The notes below the pieces were generated by a model, which saw only the letters and a program-made list of their open reading frames with translations, was not told the DNA's origin and made no database searches. Of a stretch of DNA of 64,000 nucleotides, positions 1 to 13,100 are shown in pieces (positions within the stretch are counted from its first letter, which is position 1; the number at the start of each line of letters is the position of its first letter). Position numbers and translations under genes: made by a program. The stretch lies in assembly GCA_940671915.1 (NCBI GenBank), contig CALNVZ010002974.1, positions 22,988,448 to 23,052,447 on the forward strand, written 5' to 3'. Source of the stretch: Paracentrotus lividus. Taxonomy: Eukaryota; Echinodermata; Echinoidea; Camarodonta; Echinidae.

Positions 1-719
1 TCTTGCTTTTCAGTTTCCGTGAATTAGTAACGCTTGGACTGAAATTTGTTGGAAACATATCCACTCAGAAGGTATTCCAGAGGTATTCAAAAAGTAGAAA
101 GACGTGGATTCTTGGTTCAAACACAGTTTCTTTAGCACATTGCCATTTTTGCGGTTTTTTAATTTTGGGCCATTGTTGTGTTCCCGTTGACGCCCCTTGT
201 CCTCCCCAAAGAACACCCATGTGGAAGTTAGTCAAGAAAACAGATTGGTTTGAGGTGTAGATTGTGTTGCGGAACTCCAAGCGGCTTTTAAGTCTTAAAA
301 TCCCTGGTTATGGTCGAAGACTTTAGAATTGCTTTAGGGGAGGGTCAATTGTTTCTTTGGATTGGGTTCCAAAAAAACTCATTTGTTATTGTTTTTTACA
401 CAATGGGAATTTCTGGTCTTTCAAATGGTGTAATGGTAAGAATCTCAGGCTAACAATCATATGAAATGACTATGGGGTTATCTATGTACTACCCTTTGTC
501 CATTGAGGCGTAAATAAACATTTAGGGGGAAAAGAAAATTAATTAATTAGATGGGGTTGATGAGTCTCTTCTTTTTGTATCGGTTGGGTCTTGACCATAA
601 AGGTAGGCATAAAATATTTAATTTTTTACATCTCAGTTTTGAACTTCCAACCCTCACCTGAAGAGACCAAGCCTGTGACATTAACTTGGAATTTAATGTA
701 AAGAAACATAGCCTAATAT
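1..719. other. Low-quality sequence, no gene seen
   Basis: I find no exon with recognisable protein similarity and no clear repeat boundary here. The texture (runs of G and T with apparent single-base insertions) matches the error-rich sequence seen further right in 9926-18203, so short open frames here should not be trusted. Confidence 0.4.
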
Positions 720-1040
720 TTCAGGCGCGTTTCTGGCGGGGCGTGTAGACGAAGGGGCCTTGGCGGGGGCGTTAAACAATAAAGGGCCCAAAAATTCATG
801 AACAAAAATGGTTAAATTTGGGGCGTTTGGGTTGTGGGGTTGTCAAACAATTAGTTTTATTTTTTCATCGCCCGGAAGGGTTGGGATGGGGATCACCTCC
901 AGATATGTAAGAGTCAAATTTTACGGGGCAAATTTCAAATATTAAGCATCGGAGCAAGATATGATGTTTTGCTGAGCACACAAAAATATCCATACTTTAT
1001 GACGCGACAGTGTATTATTCATTATTTTTATAAGAGGGCA
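720..1040 (+). repeat. Dispersed repeat, copy 1
   Basis: This stretch shares an ordered series of blocks with 6205-6470: a GGGCCCAAAAATT-like start, a CCCGGAAGGGTTGGG-like block, a GGAGCAA...GAGCA block and a final CTTTATGACG...ACAGTGTATTA block. The spacing is similar but many small indels separate the copies. A third, less complete relative is at about 9770-10175 (mirrored at 18270-18440). It is a dispersed non-coding repeat of unknown class. Confidence 0.6.
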
Positions 1041-3360
1041 ATTGTTTTACAAGGGAACTATTAGGGGACTAATATTAAGTTTTGACTCATCATCATAAAT
1101 AGCACACATTAGTAAATATTGTCGTGTGTTTTATGATACATGCTAGCGGGTACTCTCTTGGGAGGAGCGGTGAAGGGTCATTGTTTTCATTAAGCCTCTG
1201 CTGTGAAGAACCTCAAGAAGGATGCACGCTGAAGAACACTCGACAGCAAATTATTGGGTTTGGGGGTTTTGATTGTTTGTACATTTAGGTATCAACATTT
1301 TTCAGAGCGTATTTAAGATAAGGACGCTGGCACGATTTAATTTTGTAACGTTGTACTGGAAGTTGATAAGGATATTATCAAACGATTTCCAGAACCAAGA
1401 CATATCGATTTAGGGGTAACAGGCGAAGGGGCAGAGTTTAACTTGGAATTCTTTTTAAAGTTATAAGCAATTATGATTTTTTTTTTTTTGGGTATTATAC
1501 ATGTACAGTTGCGCCTTAAGTTAAATATCCTGGTGCTGTTTTTTTTTTTTTTATAGGTGTTTGTTTAACTGCATGTTTGGTCAATACTTTCTAGTTGAGT
1601 TTGTATGCTACCAACAAGCGTATACAGATGAAATTTGAAAAATTTCTGATCAAATTTGGTTATTCGTTGGGCAGGGATTATTTATTGACAGCATTATGGG
1701 ACACCATGTTTCATAATAGTTTCAATACCTTAGGCTATTCGAAAAAAATTATTTGTTTATATACCACGATTGTAACAAGTTTCCTCAATATATGACACAT
1801 GAAATAGTTTTGCAAGTGTTCAGAACTTTTTTCAGGCCTTTGTTGGAGTTTGTCCCAGGAGTCTATGTAAATCCTCCAGGTCTTGAGCTCATATGGTGGT
1901 CTGCAGCTCTCATCCTGACCTTTCTCTTGATTTTTTTGTTCTGGATTTTGATTTGTTCACTTCGAACATTAATATCAAATTTGCTGAAATACAATATCGC
2001 CTACTCAACACTTTCTGGGTCATTCTGCATGCATTTGCCATAGGCTTTCTTTTAAAAGCTGCACAGTGTGAAACTCTGTTTGGGAAAAACTCATGGAATT
2101 AATAGAATTTGAAGATGTGTTCCCTTGGGAATGGCTCAATAAGCTCCCTTATCTGGGGCCCTAATACTACCGAATGCTAAATAGGTCAGTAATGTAACCA
2201 TGACAGCCAGCGATGAAGGTATTGGGCAAAGGCGAATCTGGCATTAGATGGATCATTGCTTTATGATATGCCTCATTTAGACCATAGGGGGTTTGGCAAG
2301 TCAGACCCACTTTGCTGGGGCTTTGGGGCCAGGTTCTGAGCGAAGAATACATGACAATATTAATTTTTGGTGCCCGATTGGTATTTATGTTGAATTAAAG
2401 TGAATAGATTTGAGGGCAAAGATGGACTTTTTGCTAAATGCTGGCAGAGGAAATAAAAGGCAAAGTCCTTCCATAATTATACATTGTTCCTGATTTAGCA
2501 ATGACATCCCTATGTAACCATTATGGATTTTCTTCTTTTTGTGATATCACCGAAAATTTTTTATAGAATAATGTAGGCATCCTGGGTAGAGGACGAAGTT
2601 CAATTAAGATTGTTTGGATGAAAAAAATGCAGAAGTATTCCTACAAATGTTAATGCTGGAAGGCATTGGGACATTCAAAGCCGGACATGTTCAACGCATA
2701 CTCGGCTAATTCTACGGGTCAAATATTGGATCAAGGACAATCGTAAAATCGGATCCCAGATCTGGAGTAGAATTAGCTTATGATCAGCTTTACAGGAACC
2801 CACTGAAAATGTATTATGGGAAGGGTGAAACGACATCAATGATGGCTTCAAGGACCTTTGCAATCGAAGTCCGCCTGGAGGTTCTACCAAGCAGGACTGC
2901 ACGGGGTATACAACCCTCAAACGGCAAGACCGATGAGAATTAACGGTTTTGGAACCTTCGCAGAGAATGATTATCAAGTGGTGTTATTTATTCGTAGCAT
3001 AAAAAACTCAACTTTTCATCGTTGGTGTGATTAGTAAAAATCGCAGCCCGGTCAGTCCCTGAGGTATATGAAATACTTATGCATCTCATGGGATGATTTC
3101 CCTCCTCTCTTTTCCATTTTATATTTCTGGGGGCATCAACAGATAATGCAGATAAACCCGTTCGAGTGAAAGCATTCGACACTTTGGATAATACAAAATT
3201 AATGTATCAAAAAACCTATTAAAAAGGGTCCTAGATGGTTGCAGGTTGATGGTAGCATAACTTGATAACCAGAATCGTGGTGGCAACACATCCAGTTTAG
3301 CGTTTGATCTGGAAAGTGTAATAATAGCATGAGCTGAACATTGGGAACTGACAGTCCTCA
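1041..3360. other. No gene recognised
   Basis: Several open frames of 60-100 codons occur on both strands (for example 2675-2977 minus), but none shows a domain, a plausible splice structure or family resemblance. Homopolymer runs and apparent indels are common. I see no repeat termini I can define. Confidence 0.4.
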
Positions 3361-6000
3361 AAGGTATAGATCTTTAGGAGGAGATATGGTAATAAAAGAA
3401 CAGGGGTTTAATACTATCATTGGAAGCCACTGGTATAGGATTGACTATTTAGTATATCCTCTGGTTATTTTGAAATGAAGTCCCTTTTTAAAATAATACA
3501 ATTTAGATACATCAACTTTAAGTACAGAAATGAGCTGGGAGGTATTACTCAGAGTTGGCCGACTAAGTTAGTAGGCCTAACGCCATCCGCGCAGTTTCAG
3601 TATGCCCTGCGGGCCTAAATTTACATTTTTTAGGCCTATCTACTTGTAGTCACGCCCTTTCGCGAGAATACCAGCCCAAGTGGGATGAAACCATTAGGAG
3701 ACTACTATATTATTTTTTTTATCCAAACAAAACCTTCGGGGATTTTTTTTTGTTCTTCGCCACTACAGGTAACAACGACGAAGTCCTAGTGCGTCGTTGA
3801 AACTGGAGCGTTGCGAAGGGACTAAAACTCTCCAGGTTCCGCGGAGAGAATGAGGAAACGAAGGTAATCGAGAAGGGACATTTATCTTTGCCACAAACGG
3901 TATCTCGCACATTAACTCAATCATGGAATTATTAAACATTGGATAACCTGGATACATCGTCAATTTGGCAATGATCTTTGTTTTTAACACATGAAGAAAT
4001 AGTATGAGAGTAGGGTAATTTACATCGGTTTAGGAGATGAAATTTACGGTGATTATGGTAGTGGACACTTAACCTGCTTTCAAAATCTGGAAATATAACG
4101 CATTTGAATCTCGAAATTGGTTTTTGAAATGTATTATATTGGTTCAACCATTTTATCTAACGCTGGCACGTGTATCTTTCTAACTTTTAGCATTTGTATA
4201 GAATACGAAATCATGATAAATGAATGCTTCGTATTTTCATATTGGTGTGGCATTTTGGACTTATAATTAGCTAGGTAAGGATCTTTCGAAAAAGAATTTC
4301 CCTAAAATTTAATATTAGGGCTGATACGCTGTGTGCGGCAATAGACTATTTAAAATGATTAGTAACTAAGGTTGAAGATAATCGTCTAGTGCTAAAATTG
4401 TTATATGTCGCTGATATTCGTTTTACCATTGTATAAAACATAGGGAAGAAATACCTCTTAAACACTGGCTGAAGTAGAAGGATCTATTGTAAAAAATAAA
4501 ATCAAATAAGCATGTAAAAGTTAATGTTGTATGATGGGCGAAGAACTATAGTACATATCGCGGTGAAACTATGTAGTCAAATATAATACTTCTTATTACA
4601 AGCAAAATATTTGCCAATTGTCAATTCAACATTATTTCATGTGTTGACTACAAATACACTGGAATACTGATGCATAGTCACACTTATCATCAGAACTAAG
4701 AAATCTAACGAAGCTTCTTGGCACCGATAACATCAGGCAGTCAATAATCTGGGACAGAACTGGTCTGATACTCTAAGTGTATCGAGAGGGATAATTGTGG
4801 TAATAGAGATTTAGTATAGGAATATCGTATAATATATTTACCTATGTGTTCCGTTGGTCGATGAGATCGAGAGGCTTCGACGCAACTTAACTGATTGGGA
4901 AGTAGGAGATACAACTAAGCAGTGTGATGATTGGTTAAGAACGATGTTTTATCAGATGTTAAAAAGAGTGATGAGCCCGCTACTTGAAGCGTTTTTGAAT
5001 AACAATGATTTAATTGGGTATATCAGCTCCGATGCAGAAGAATGTAATTGAGTAAGAAGAAAAAAGAGATATTACCGAGATTTACTCATACACCTAATTG
5101 AATCGGCTATTATATTTTATATTATGAATATAGTTCGTTCTGGAATAACTTACCATTCCCCTTCATGATCATAAGAGACTGTTGCTTATAAGATTCGTCC
5201 TATACGCAATTACTTCAGAGATATATATATGATGTAGATGTAGTGCATCCTATGCAGAAAGGTCTCAGAATACTACGGAGAGATAACTTCGTTGCATATC
5301 CTCTGGTTGTGGGTGATCTAAGGGACGGACGCATGGCTCTTACCGATTATGTGTGTGAGTAGTCATATAATTTAGTCATCGGTTCCGATGACGGAACTAT
5401 TACACATCCAGTGTTGACGGAAAGTGTGCGCATCTCTATAAAAGATAAATTTATGATCGCTATAAATTGATATGTGATGTGCTACAATGGTGGTCAATGC
5501 ACAGACTGGAGGGTTGACTTTAAGCTGCATGTATTTCGGTGCGTATAGAATTAAAGTTCTGCGCGAACTGTAATGAATGGAGTGATCTGAGGAGACATGA
5601 CGAGAATGACTATAGCAAGGGTTCATTACACTATGAATATATAATAGTTAAGAAAAAGCTAGTGGATCAAAGTATATCTATTAAGTTGCTAAGTAGAAGC
5701 ACGATGTTAGTGTCAATATGATATGATAGGCTTATTGAATAGTTAGTGTGATTGACATTTAATTTAAGTGAAGCGTAGATGCATTATGAATGACGTGAGA
5801 TCGATTTTGACCTTGATGAGCGGCAAATGTATGTATTTTATCACTCACGAATGTAAGCATCTTATAGTTATTACACTTGTCTATTGGTATTCTTGCTCAT
5901 ATATCGCTGTATAGCATGTACATCTCTCATTTCGCACAGAGCATTATGTGATTTGGTTGACCGGAAGATGGCGCGATCATGCGTAGAGATTGTATAAGGT
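3361..6000. other. Stretch with anomalous base texture
   Basis: The sequence lacks the poly-A/poly-T tracts, microsatellites and recognisable repeats found elsewhere in the window and looks close to random, with many scattered GAT/ATC and CGA words. No exon or repeat could be recognised. This would fit very noisy uncorrected long-read sequence or a misjoined fragment. The 65-codon frame at 4854-5051 has no supporting feature. Confidence 0.4.
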
Positions 6001-6204
6001 AATCAATAGGTAGAGGTGGGCGGTAGGGCAGGGTGATGCAGTAGTGATTTTTTTTCGATATTTATAAACAATTTTATTCATCAGTCCGGAAACCGTGTAT
6101 GTGCAATTAACTTGAACATTTATAATTGGGGACGGGGGTGTGAATCGTACACCGACTCAACCACCCTTGATTCCACCTCTGTGGTGTTTGATCGATTCGG
6201 ATCA

Positions 6205-6470
6205 CACCTTTGTAGATAGTCTCTGTAACAAAAGGGCCCCAAAATTAAGAAAAAATGACGAAAATGGCCATCTTCTGGGGGTGACAAACTTTTTTGAAGA
6301 AAAATCCCCGGGAAGGGTTTAGAGAACGTCCAAGATATACCCAGGATCCCAGAAAGTGAAAGCGGTGACAAACACATTCAAGAAATTAATAACGGAGCAA
6401 CATAACGTCGCTTGAGCCAGAAAAAAATATTCCACCTTTATGACGAACAGTGTATTAACATAATTGTTCA
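6205..6470 (+). repeat. Dispersed repeat, copy 2
   Basis: It matches 720-1040 in order: GGGCCCCAAAATTAAG, the GGGGGTGACAAAC block, CCCCGGGAAGGGTT, a GGATCCC..AAAGTGA..GCGG..ACAAAC block, GGAGCAACA, and CTTTATGACGAACAGTGTATTA. It is the least indel-ridden of the three copies and the best starting point for a consensus. No coding capacity is visible. Confidence 0.65.
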
Positions 6471-7200
6471 CTCAATCTCGCAAATGCGACCCTATAACTC
6501 TTAACATATTCCTAAGCCCACCAGTTCAGGAACATAAATGGAATTCATGGGAATCGAACCGATAACTGATATATCCCTTTAAAATATGTCAACCGACGTT
6601 TCAACAAAAGTAGGTCAACGATGAATCTCAATGATTTGTCAAACTGCACAGTAGGCCTACGAAAAAGAAAATAACATATTTCCAATTATTTCAGTGATAA
6701 ATTAGCATGATTCCACCGCTTTTCTAAATCTTTGTTGACTGAGGTTTATTCCTCGTGAAAGAAAGTTCAATATTCTGTTTTTCATTTCTATATTTTGTAT
6801 ATTTATTTTGTTTCTGTTCAGCGAGTTTATGTTTACCGGTAAACTTACGTCTTTAAATCGGAATATACGCGAGGTCGATTGATATCATATAACCTGATCA
6901 TTGATCATGATATCTTTTCTACTATGACCTTACTTCATTGTAACCTGCTGTGACCTGATTAAATATAACCTGCTCTTAAAATGCAATCAGATTTAAAACC
7001 ACAACAATACAGCGATGTACTTTCCGTGTCTACGATTTTGTTATCATTTATCTTTTAAAATTATTATTAAACCATTGTCATTGTTTGTCAGCGTTTGAAT
7101 GGTTAGCCATAAACATGCAGCTATAACGTACGTGTATAATTTTAATTATGAAATGCATGTGGAAAGGTAACTGAAATCATTGAACAAGCTATGGAAGACT
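6471..7200. other. AT-rich spacer, no gene
   Basis: No exon is recognised. A perfect-looking tRNA B-box (GGTTCGATTCC, minus strand, about 6546-6560) occurs without a convincing A-box or cloverleaf, so it may be a SINE fragment at most. Confidence 0.35.
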
Positions 7201-7204
7201 TCTT

Positions 7205-7890
7205 TCTTTAAAATGCAACATGAACACAGTTATTTTAGATTTGCCATTTTCCAGTTGTATCACGATTATATATATTAGTATTTAATTAGATTTCCATTAC
7301 TGTCGATTGTCAATAAACGCATGACTTGACAACTCCCCTGTCAGATTTTCTTATATACACATATCAATATTTACTTTGATCTTTTTGACAATATCAATCT
7401 AGTCCAAATTTGAATAGTCTCGCTATTATGATATTATATTTGTATGAAAATACTGATGACGTGAACAAAAAATCTATTTATTTATCTAAGCTGGATACAG
7501 ATGGATTGTATATATATATTTATTCGGCCCTTGCTACGTGGCGTCTGAAATATTTATTGAACCTTCTATGCTCAATTCCACTTATAATCAATATTTTGAT
7601 TAAAATACAACACGAATAAAGTCATGTCAGATATATTTCATTTTCCAGTTGTATCACGATTAAAAAGCAATCATCAGTAGGTATATTCATTTTAATTAAG
7701 GATTTTGATTGACAATATACTCATGACTTTAAGCAACACCTTTCATAGCTTGATATTTGATTAATGGAAATTTGTTCTAAATCAATATGTATTTACTTTG
7801 ATCTTTTAGACATTGATTTGAAACGATAGCAGTCTAAATATGGATTTTCCCGCTCTTCTAATTAATAATCATTTATTTGTATGGAAATAC
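7205..7890 (+). repeat. Imperfect two-copy tandem duplication, ~400 bp unit
   Basis: Two consecutive units share ordered landmarks: AAATGCAACATGAACA (7210) against AAATACAACACGAATA (7602), TTTTCCAGTTGTATCACGATTA (from 7248 and 7641), and ATTTACTTTGATCTTTT (from 7369 and 7791). The first two landmarks are offset by about 393 bases and the third by about 422, so the units have diverged by indels. The sequence is AT-rich and non-coding. Confidence 0.65.
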
Positions 7891-7932
7891 AAATTTTCCG
7901 GGTGTAAAATTTTGTAAAGGTCAGAAATGCCA

Positions 7933-8060
7933 CTCCCCCCCCCCAAAAAAAAAAACAACAACAACAACAACAACAAACAAACAAACAAACAAAACAAAAG
8001 CCAAAACAAAAACAAAACAAAAACAAAACAAAAAACAAAACAAAACAACAAAACAAAAAT
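7933..8060 (+). repeat. (CAA)n/(CAAAA)n low-complexity tract
   Basis: A run of C, then A, then CAA, CAAA and CAAAA units. It produces spurious Lys/Thr/Gln or Cys/Phe/Val open frames in several phases. It lies just downstream (on the minus strand) of the sulfatase exon, probably in its first intron. Confidence 0.9.
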
Positions 8061-8158
8061 CATGTTGAGTGTTCAGGTCTACGGATAGGTTTTGTTCCCT
8101 AAGCAATAGGCCTAATTATTGTAGGAGAAAATAGTCGGATCTTTAACTTATTTCTTAC

Positions 8159-8425
8159 CAGATATTTGCCACTCAGGAATTGGCTTCTTGAAGGTGTGCA
8201 AAGCGGTGCAACATAATAACTCTCTAGTTTCAACCCTCCACCTGCTAAGGCATCGATGTTTGGAGTCTCAATCTTAGACCCGTCACTGTGATAACCCACG
8301 TCATTGTAGCCGAGGTCGTCCACCATTACGAAGACGATGTGCGGAGACGGTGGGCTCGCATGACAGAGGACTATGAGCTGGATGAGAGCGATCACCACTC
8401 CAATGCTTCGAAACCAAACTTTCAT
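8159..8425 (-). CDS. Secreted arylsulfatase (ARSB-like), first coding exon
   Basis: An 89-codon exon starts at an ATG (8425-8423) and ends at a clean GTAAG donor just below 8159. Residues 1-23 form a signal peptide with a hydrophobic core, so the enzyme is likely lysosomal or extracellular. The mature start reads PHIVFVMVDDLGYNDVGYHS; the paired Asp residues belong to the sulfatase metal site. PLCTPSRSQFLSGKY contains the C-x-P-S-R signature whose Cys is oxidised to formylglycine, the catalytic residue. The spacing and TPNIDALA block best match the arylsulfatase B/I/J branch. Function by family: hydrolysis of sulfate esters on glycans. The remaining exons should lie at lower coordinates, but none is recognisable in 1-8100, where sequence quality is poor, so the gene is partial here. 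Confidence 0.8.
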
Positions 8426-9325
8426 CTTGGGAATCTAAAAAAAAAATCAAAGCTATCTTTTAATTGACAAAATGTTTCAAATAACACAATCAGAAGGAGT
8501 TAAATGACGGACAACTCGCTTTCGACTGAAGAGTTGTCACACTTACACTCAGGAAACACCCCGCAATTCGAACTTGGATATTTGGGGGGGGGGCTGCTCG
8601 TACGCCCTCATTCAAATCGGGACCCATTGCATAATAATCGACGCGTATCATGTTTAAGAAGTCGAAAATAACAAACAAACTTCTAGTCAGATAAACGTTG
8701 AAAAAAATTCAGATAAAAATAAACAAAAGCATCCCCCCTGTAAACAAAAACACCCCCTAAAATAAAACAAAATAAAAACAAACAAAAAGAGATAAATTTT
8801 TGAAAAGCCTAAAGTGAGGCATTAAAGAATTCATTAAAAAAATCATAAATAGACACTGTAAGTATGATTACATTATTTTGTAGAAGAAAAAAAGAGTCAG
8901 TATTACGATACATAAAGCATATTGTACGGAAATATATATTGATAATGAGAAATTACAAATTGTTTATTCACCGTATTGCCAGCATACAGGTATAGTGAAA
9001 TGTAATTAAACACTCGCAGCTCCAAAATCACTCATCCAGGAAAAGAACGGTGATACATTATGAATATAGCACATCAATCTGTAACTTTATATAGGTCAGA
9101 ACAATGTCAATTCGGTGGCGGAGCCAGATGGGGGCGCAAGAGGAGCGCGCCCTTGTATTATTATTATAATTATTTTTTTTGTAAATCAATTTATTTTAGT
9201 TTTTTAGAATCACTGTTTAACACATTATTATATCAAAGAAAATTGCCGTCTACTCCCCTTCTTGTTTTTTAAAAGTTGCTGTAGCCGCCCCTTCTATTCC
9301 CAAAACATGGATCCATACGGTCACG
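8426..9325. other. Upstream of the sulfatase exon; no gene
   Basis: This would hold the 5' UTR and promoter of the minus-strand sulfatase, but no TATA box or other core element stands out. A short A/C-rich low-complexity patch lies at 8700-8790, and a G+C-rich block at about 9110-9160 resembles the ends of dispersed repeats. Confidence 0.35.
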
Positions 9326-9454
9326 ACGTCAGGCCAAGGACAAAAAACTCGGCCTAGTATTACCAACCAGCAAATTAAGTTTGGAATGCACTTTTATCAT
9401 GTTTATACGCATGTACGTCATTTTTGTTTTGTTTATATGTTTTGCTTTTGTATT

Positions 9455-9728
9455 TGTGTGTGTGTGTGTGGTGGGCGTGTGGTGTGTTGGCGCGGTGCGT
9501 GGTGTGTGGTGTGAGTGTGGTCCTGTGTTGGTTGTGTGTGGCTTGTGTGGCAGTGTGTGTGTGTTTTGTTTGCGTTTGTTTGCTTGTTTTGTTATTTTTA
9601 TTATTTTTTTCATTTATTATTTATTTTTTTATTATTTTTTTTATTTATTTTTTTATTTTTTATTTAATTTTTTTTAAATTTATTATTATTCTATTTTTTT
9701 TTTTTTTTTTTTTTTTTTTGGGCGGGGG
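9455..9728 (+). repeat. GT-rich, then T-rich, low-complexity tract
   Basis: Interrupted (GT)n passes into ATTTTT-type repeats and a long poly-T run ending in poly-G. The hydrophobic open frames here are translation of low-complexity DNA. Confidence 0.9.
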
Positions 9729-9769
9729 GGGTCCCCTAGCTTTAATCTCCTGAAGTTTTGTGTCCCCCG

Positions 9770-10175
9770 CCCTTTCCACTTTGCCGGTCATCTTGGCTAT
9801 TTTTGGCGGGGTGATTCTTTGGGGATTTTTTTTCCCAAAAAAAGTTGCTTAAGACCCACAATGGCCATTATTTGGTGATAGGGTTGTAATATATAGTTTT
9901 TTAAGTTTAAATCTAGGTTCATGGTTACATGCTTTAGGTCTCATGTCCAGGGGCTAGGCGTTTGTTGAAGTAAACAGTAAATAGTATGTGATTGGTTTTT
10001 AAAGAAAAGGGGCAAAAATAGGCATGATGGGGGATGGACAAACATTTTTGGGGGGAAAAAGGGGATAATCCCAGAAGAAGGATTGGGGTTATCGATTACT
10101 ACAAAAAATTTATAGCCAGGGGGTCCCGAAAAAAGTGACAGCGGGACAAAAAAAATACAAGAAATTAAAGCTGGT
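9770..10175 (+). repeat. Dispersed repeat, copy 3 (error-rich)
   Basis: Blocks GGGGCAAAAATAGG, GGGTGACAAAC-like, GGTCCCGAAAA..GTGACAGCGG and ACAAGAAATTAAAGC follow the same order as in the copies at 720 and 6205. The right part recurs cleanly at 18270-18440 because it lies inside the duplicated assembly segment. Confidence 0.55.
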
Positions 10176-13100
10176 TGCCAAATTAGGCTATTCTATGGCA
10201 AACAAGAAACAAACATGCATGTTTAAAGGATGCCAATTTTAATCAATTTTTTTTTTTCAGGCTTTTTTTTTTTCAATTAAAAGGGCTTTCATGAATTATA
10301 GATGAAATAAACGTGGTGGAAATTCTCTCTCTCTCTCTCTCTCTCTCATTCTCTTCTCTCTCTCTCCTCTTTCATTTGTCTACCTATTAAAAAATTAATT
10401 GTACAGTTGAGAGTGATTGATTTGGTCAGATGTTAAAAAAATAATATCGTATTTACAGTCATATTGGTCATGAATTCATTTGAGCAATGATATCGAATAA
10501 TCTATACGTGCTTGTTAAATGTAATTTCATTTGACATAAGAATTATACGGTTTATATAATCATTATTGTATAATGCTTTGATCTGGGGAACTTGCTATGG
10601 GACAGAATACATTTTGGAATTTAATGATGAGATGTAATAATACTCAGGCTTTGTTTTTAGATTATTAAGGCTCTTGCACTGACATACCGTGTTAAAATTT
10701 TTTTTTTTTTTTTAACTTTAAAAATACTCAATTGGTAATTAGGGATGTGATTAAATTGAGGCGCTATATAAATTATTATTATTATTATTATTATTATTAG
10801 CCTGATAAGATCATTTTCAATTTTTAGATTTTAGACCCCAAACTTCGAGATTACATGAAGGAATAACCAAAACATTACTGAGGGGTATTACTGTTCCATG
10901 TCTCATTGAATGATCCCCTTTTTCTTCTTTTTAATGATTGTTTAAAGTTGTCAGCTACGACCATTACCGTAACATCTATGTTTCAATCTTTCCTTGCAGA
11001 GTAAGTTGTTGGGCGGATCCTAGCTCAAAGTACCAATTAGATAAAGGTTGTTGTGATAATTAGGAGATTTAAGCCTGTTTTTTTTTTTTTTTTTTAAAGA
11101 GGAAACGATGAAGCCGGTCAGGGTGAAAATTTCACCAAACAATAAAAGAAAAGAGAAAGAGAGAGAGGGAGAGAGGAGATTGGTGAAAACAATATTGAGG
11201 TAAATCATTATTTACAGTTAGTTTAGGTTTTGACGATTTATTTATTTTAAAAAAAGAGAAAATAAAAAATCATCATAAGCTCTCAATTGATTGGAAAATA
11301 ATTATCATTCGCCCCCCCCCCCCCACCTCTCTCCTCTCTCTCTCTCTCTCTCTCAATTAAAAATTTCTTTTGGACCCATAGAAATTTTGAAAAGCTACGG
11401 GCACAGTTCGGAAAACTTTTCCGGGTTTTATACAAGAGTCAATGAGCAGGCCTGGAGCGATTAAAAAAAAAGAAAGAAAAAAAAAAAAGAAAGACGCATT
11501 GCTGTTGCACCCCTGCTTTCATAATGGTGGCAAACATAAAAACTTGCAAAATTTTATATAACAACAAAAAGACATGATTATTTTGGGAAATAAGTAGGGC
11601 GTTACCAAGATTTTAAAAAATAACTACTATCCGACTTTGTGTGTAAATGAAAGAGATGTTTTTTTTTTTTTTTTTTATTTGGGGGGGCGGGGGGGGTAAT
11701 TAAAGTGCCTCAGCCTACTAGCCTTTGAGCCAAGACGTTTATCTCAAAGACATGTTTGGTCCATCTTGATATGATTCACATTTCAGTCCATTTTAAAATA
11801 AAATGATTTTAAAAAGTTATTTTCTGTAAAGTAGAAGTATATCTTTTATAAGATTACAAATCTGAACGAGACTAAAAAAAAAAATAAAAAATATTTGTCC
11901 ACGATTCCAGATACAGCTTGGTAGATTTCCTTGGGTTGAAGGCTAGACACACGCGTTTATTGTATGTTGATGAACAACGTGTTTCTGTGGGTGAATCATC
12001 AATTTGCAACTATCATCTTCCGTAAGACCAAACCCAGACGTCAGGCGTAATTTTGATTAATTTGTTGTGTAATTTTGAGCATGTTAATCTGTATTAAAGA
12101 AATTTTACTCAAGGAAAATTGTTCTAAATATCTTGAAGAGAGAAGGGTGCAAGTCTGTCCGATCTGGTTAATGTGTGCAGTGATGTGATCACAGTCCCAA
12201 CAATACTACTTTTGGTGTTATCAAAGTTTAAAGTTTTGTCGCATTCAAAATAACACAATTTTCCATAATTCGTGCGACTTTCCAATCGATTGAAGGGCTA
12301 GTTTTTGCCACTTAACCTATATGCTCTAGGTCAATGATATATAAAATAAGGTCTGACTCCCACAACATGCTAGATCTTGTATTTATAAGAAAGAAGAGAG
12401 AAAATGTGGAATAAAAATGTTTTCATTTGGACATTGATTCGATCCATAACTCATAGTCGTCTCTTCTTTTTTTCTGTGACTCATGGTCAAAATTAATGCA
12501 TGCAATGAATTTCTTTTAATTTTATACTTTTCAGTAAGCAAACTGGGGGTTAAACAACATGACCTTCATAACAAATTGATAGATCTAATTCATAACGTAT
12601 TAAGGTCAAGTTTAAACTCAAGATTTAAAAAGGGCTTGTACGCCTTTCCTTTTTGTCAGCAATCTGACTTATTTTCAGTTCCATGTTTCCCAAACTGCAT
12701 TGAAAATAACCCCAATATAAATAAGAATGTGCTGTACAATATTAAGGTACCAATTTAGTGCAGGGCCAAAATAGTATATACAGCATGTTTCTTTGTTTAC
12801 GTTTATAAACGAAATAAAAACAAAAGGTGTCTTGTTCAGTAATTTTGTGTCCTTATTCTGAAGACTTGACTCTGTAAAAAATAATAGTGTATAATAATAA
12901 TTCTTGTGTCTGACAATATTATTTGGTGATTCGAGCAGGTGGGCCAAGGCAAGAGTATACACAACAATTTGTTTTTTCTACTGTAGACCTATTGTCTACT
13001 TTAATTCATTTTTGCTGGTAAAATTCATTAGCGATTTTCTGTCAAGTGAGAAAGTGAAGAAACTATTTGCGCGCTTAGTGCAGTTTCGTGCAACCCTACC

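Noticed and set aside
2675-2977. 100-codon minus-strand frame
   Set aside because: No recognisable domain, in error-rich sequence; I could not support it as a gene or retroelement.
4854-5051. 65-codon frame starting MVDEIERLRRNL
   Set aside because: It looks protein-like at first, but there is no family match, no splice context, and the surrounding sequence is anomalous.
9381-9753. Hydrophobic plus-strand frames of about 100 codons
   Set aside because: They are translation of GT-rich and poly-T low-complexity DNA.
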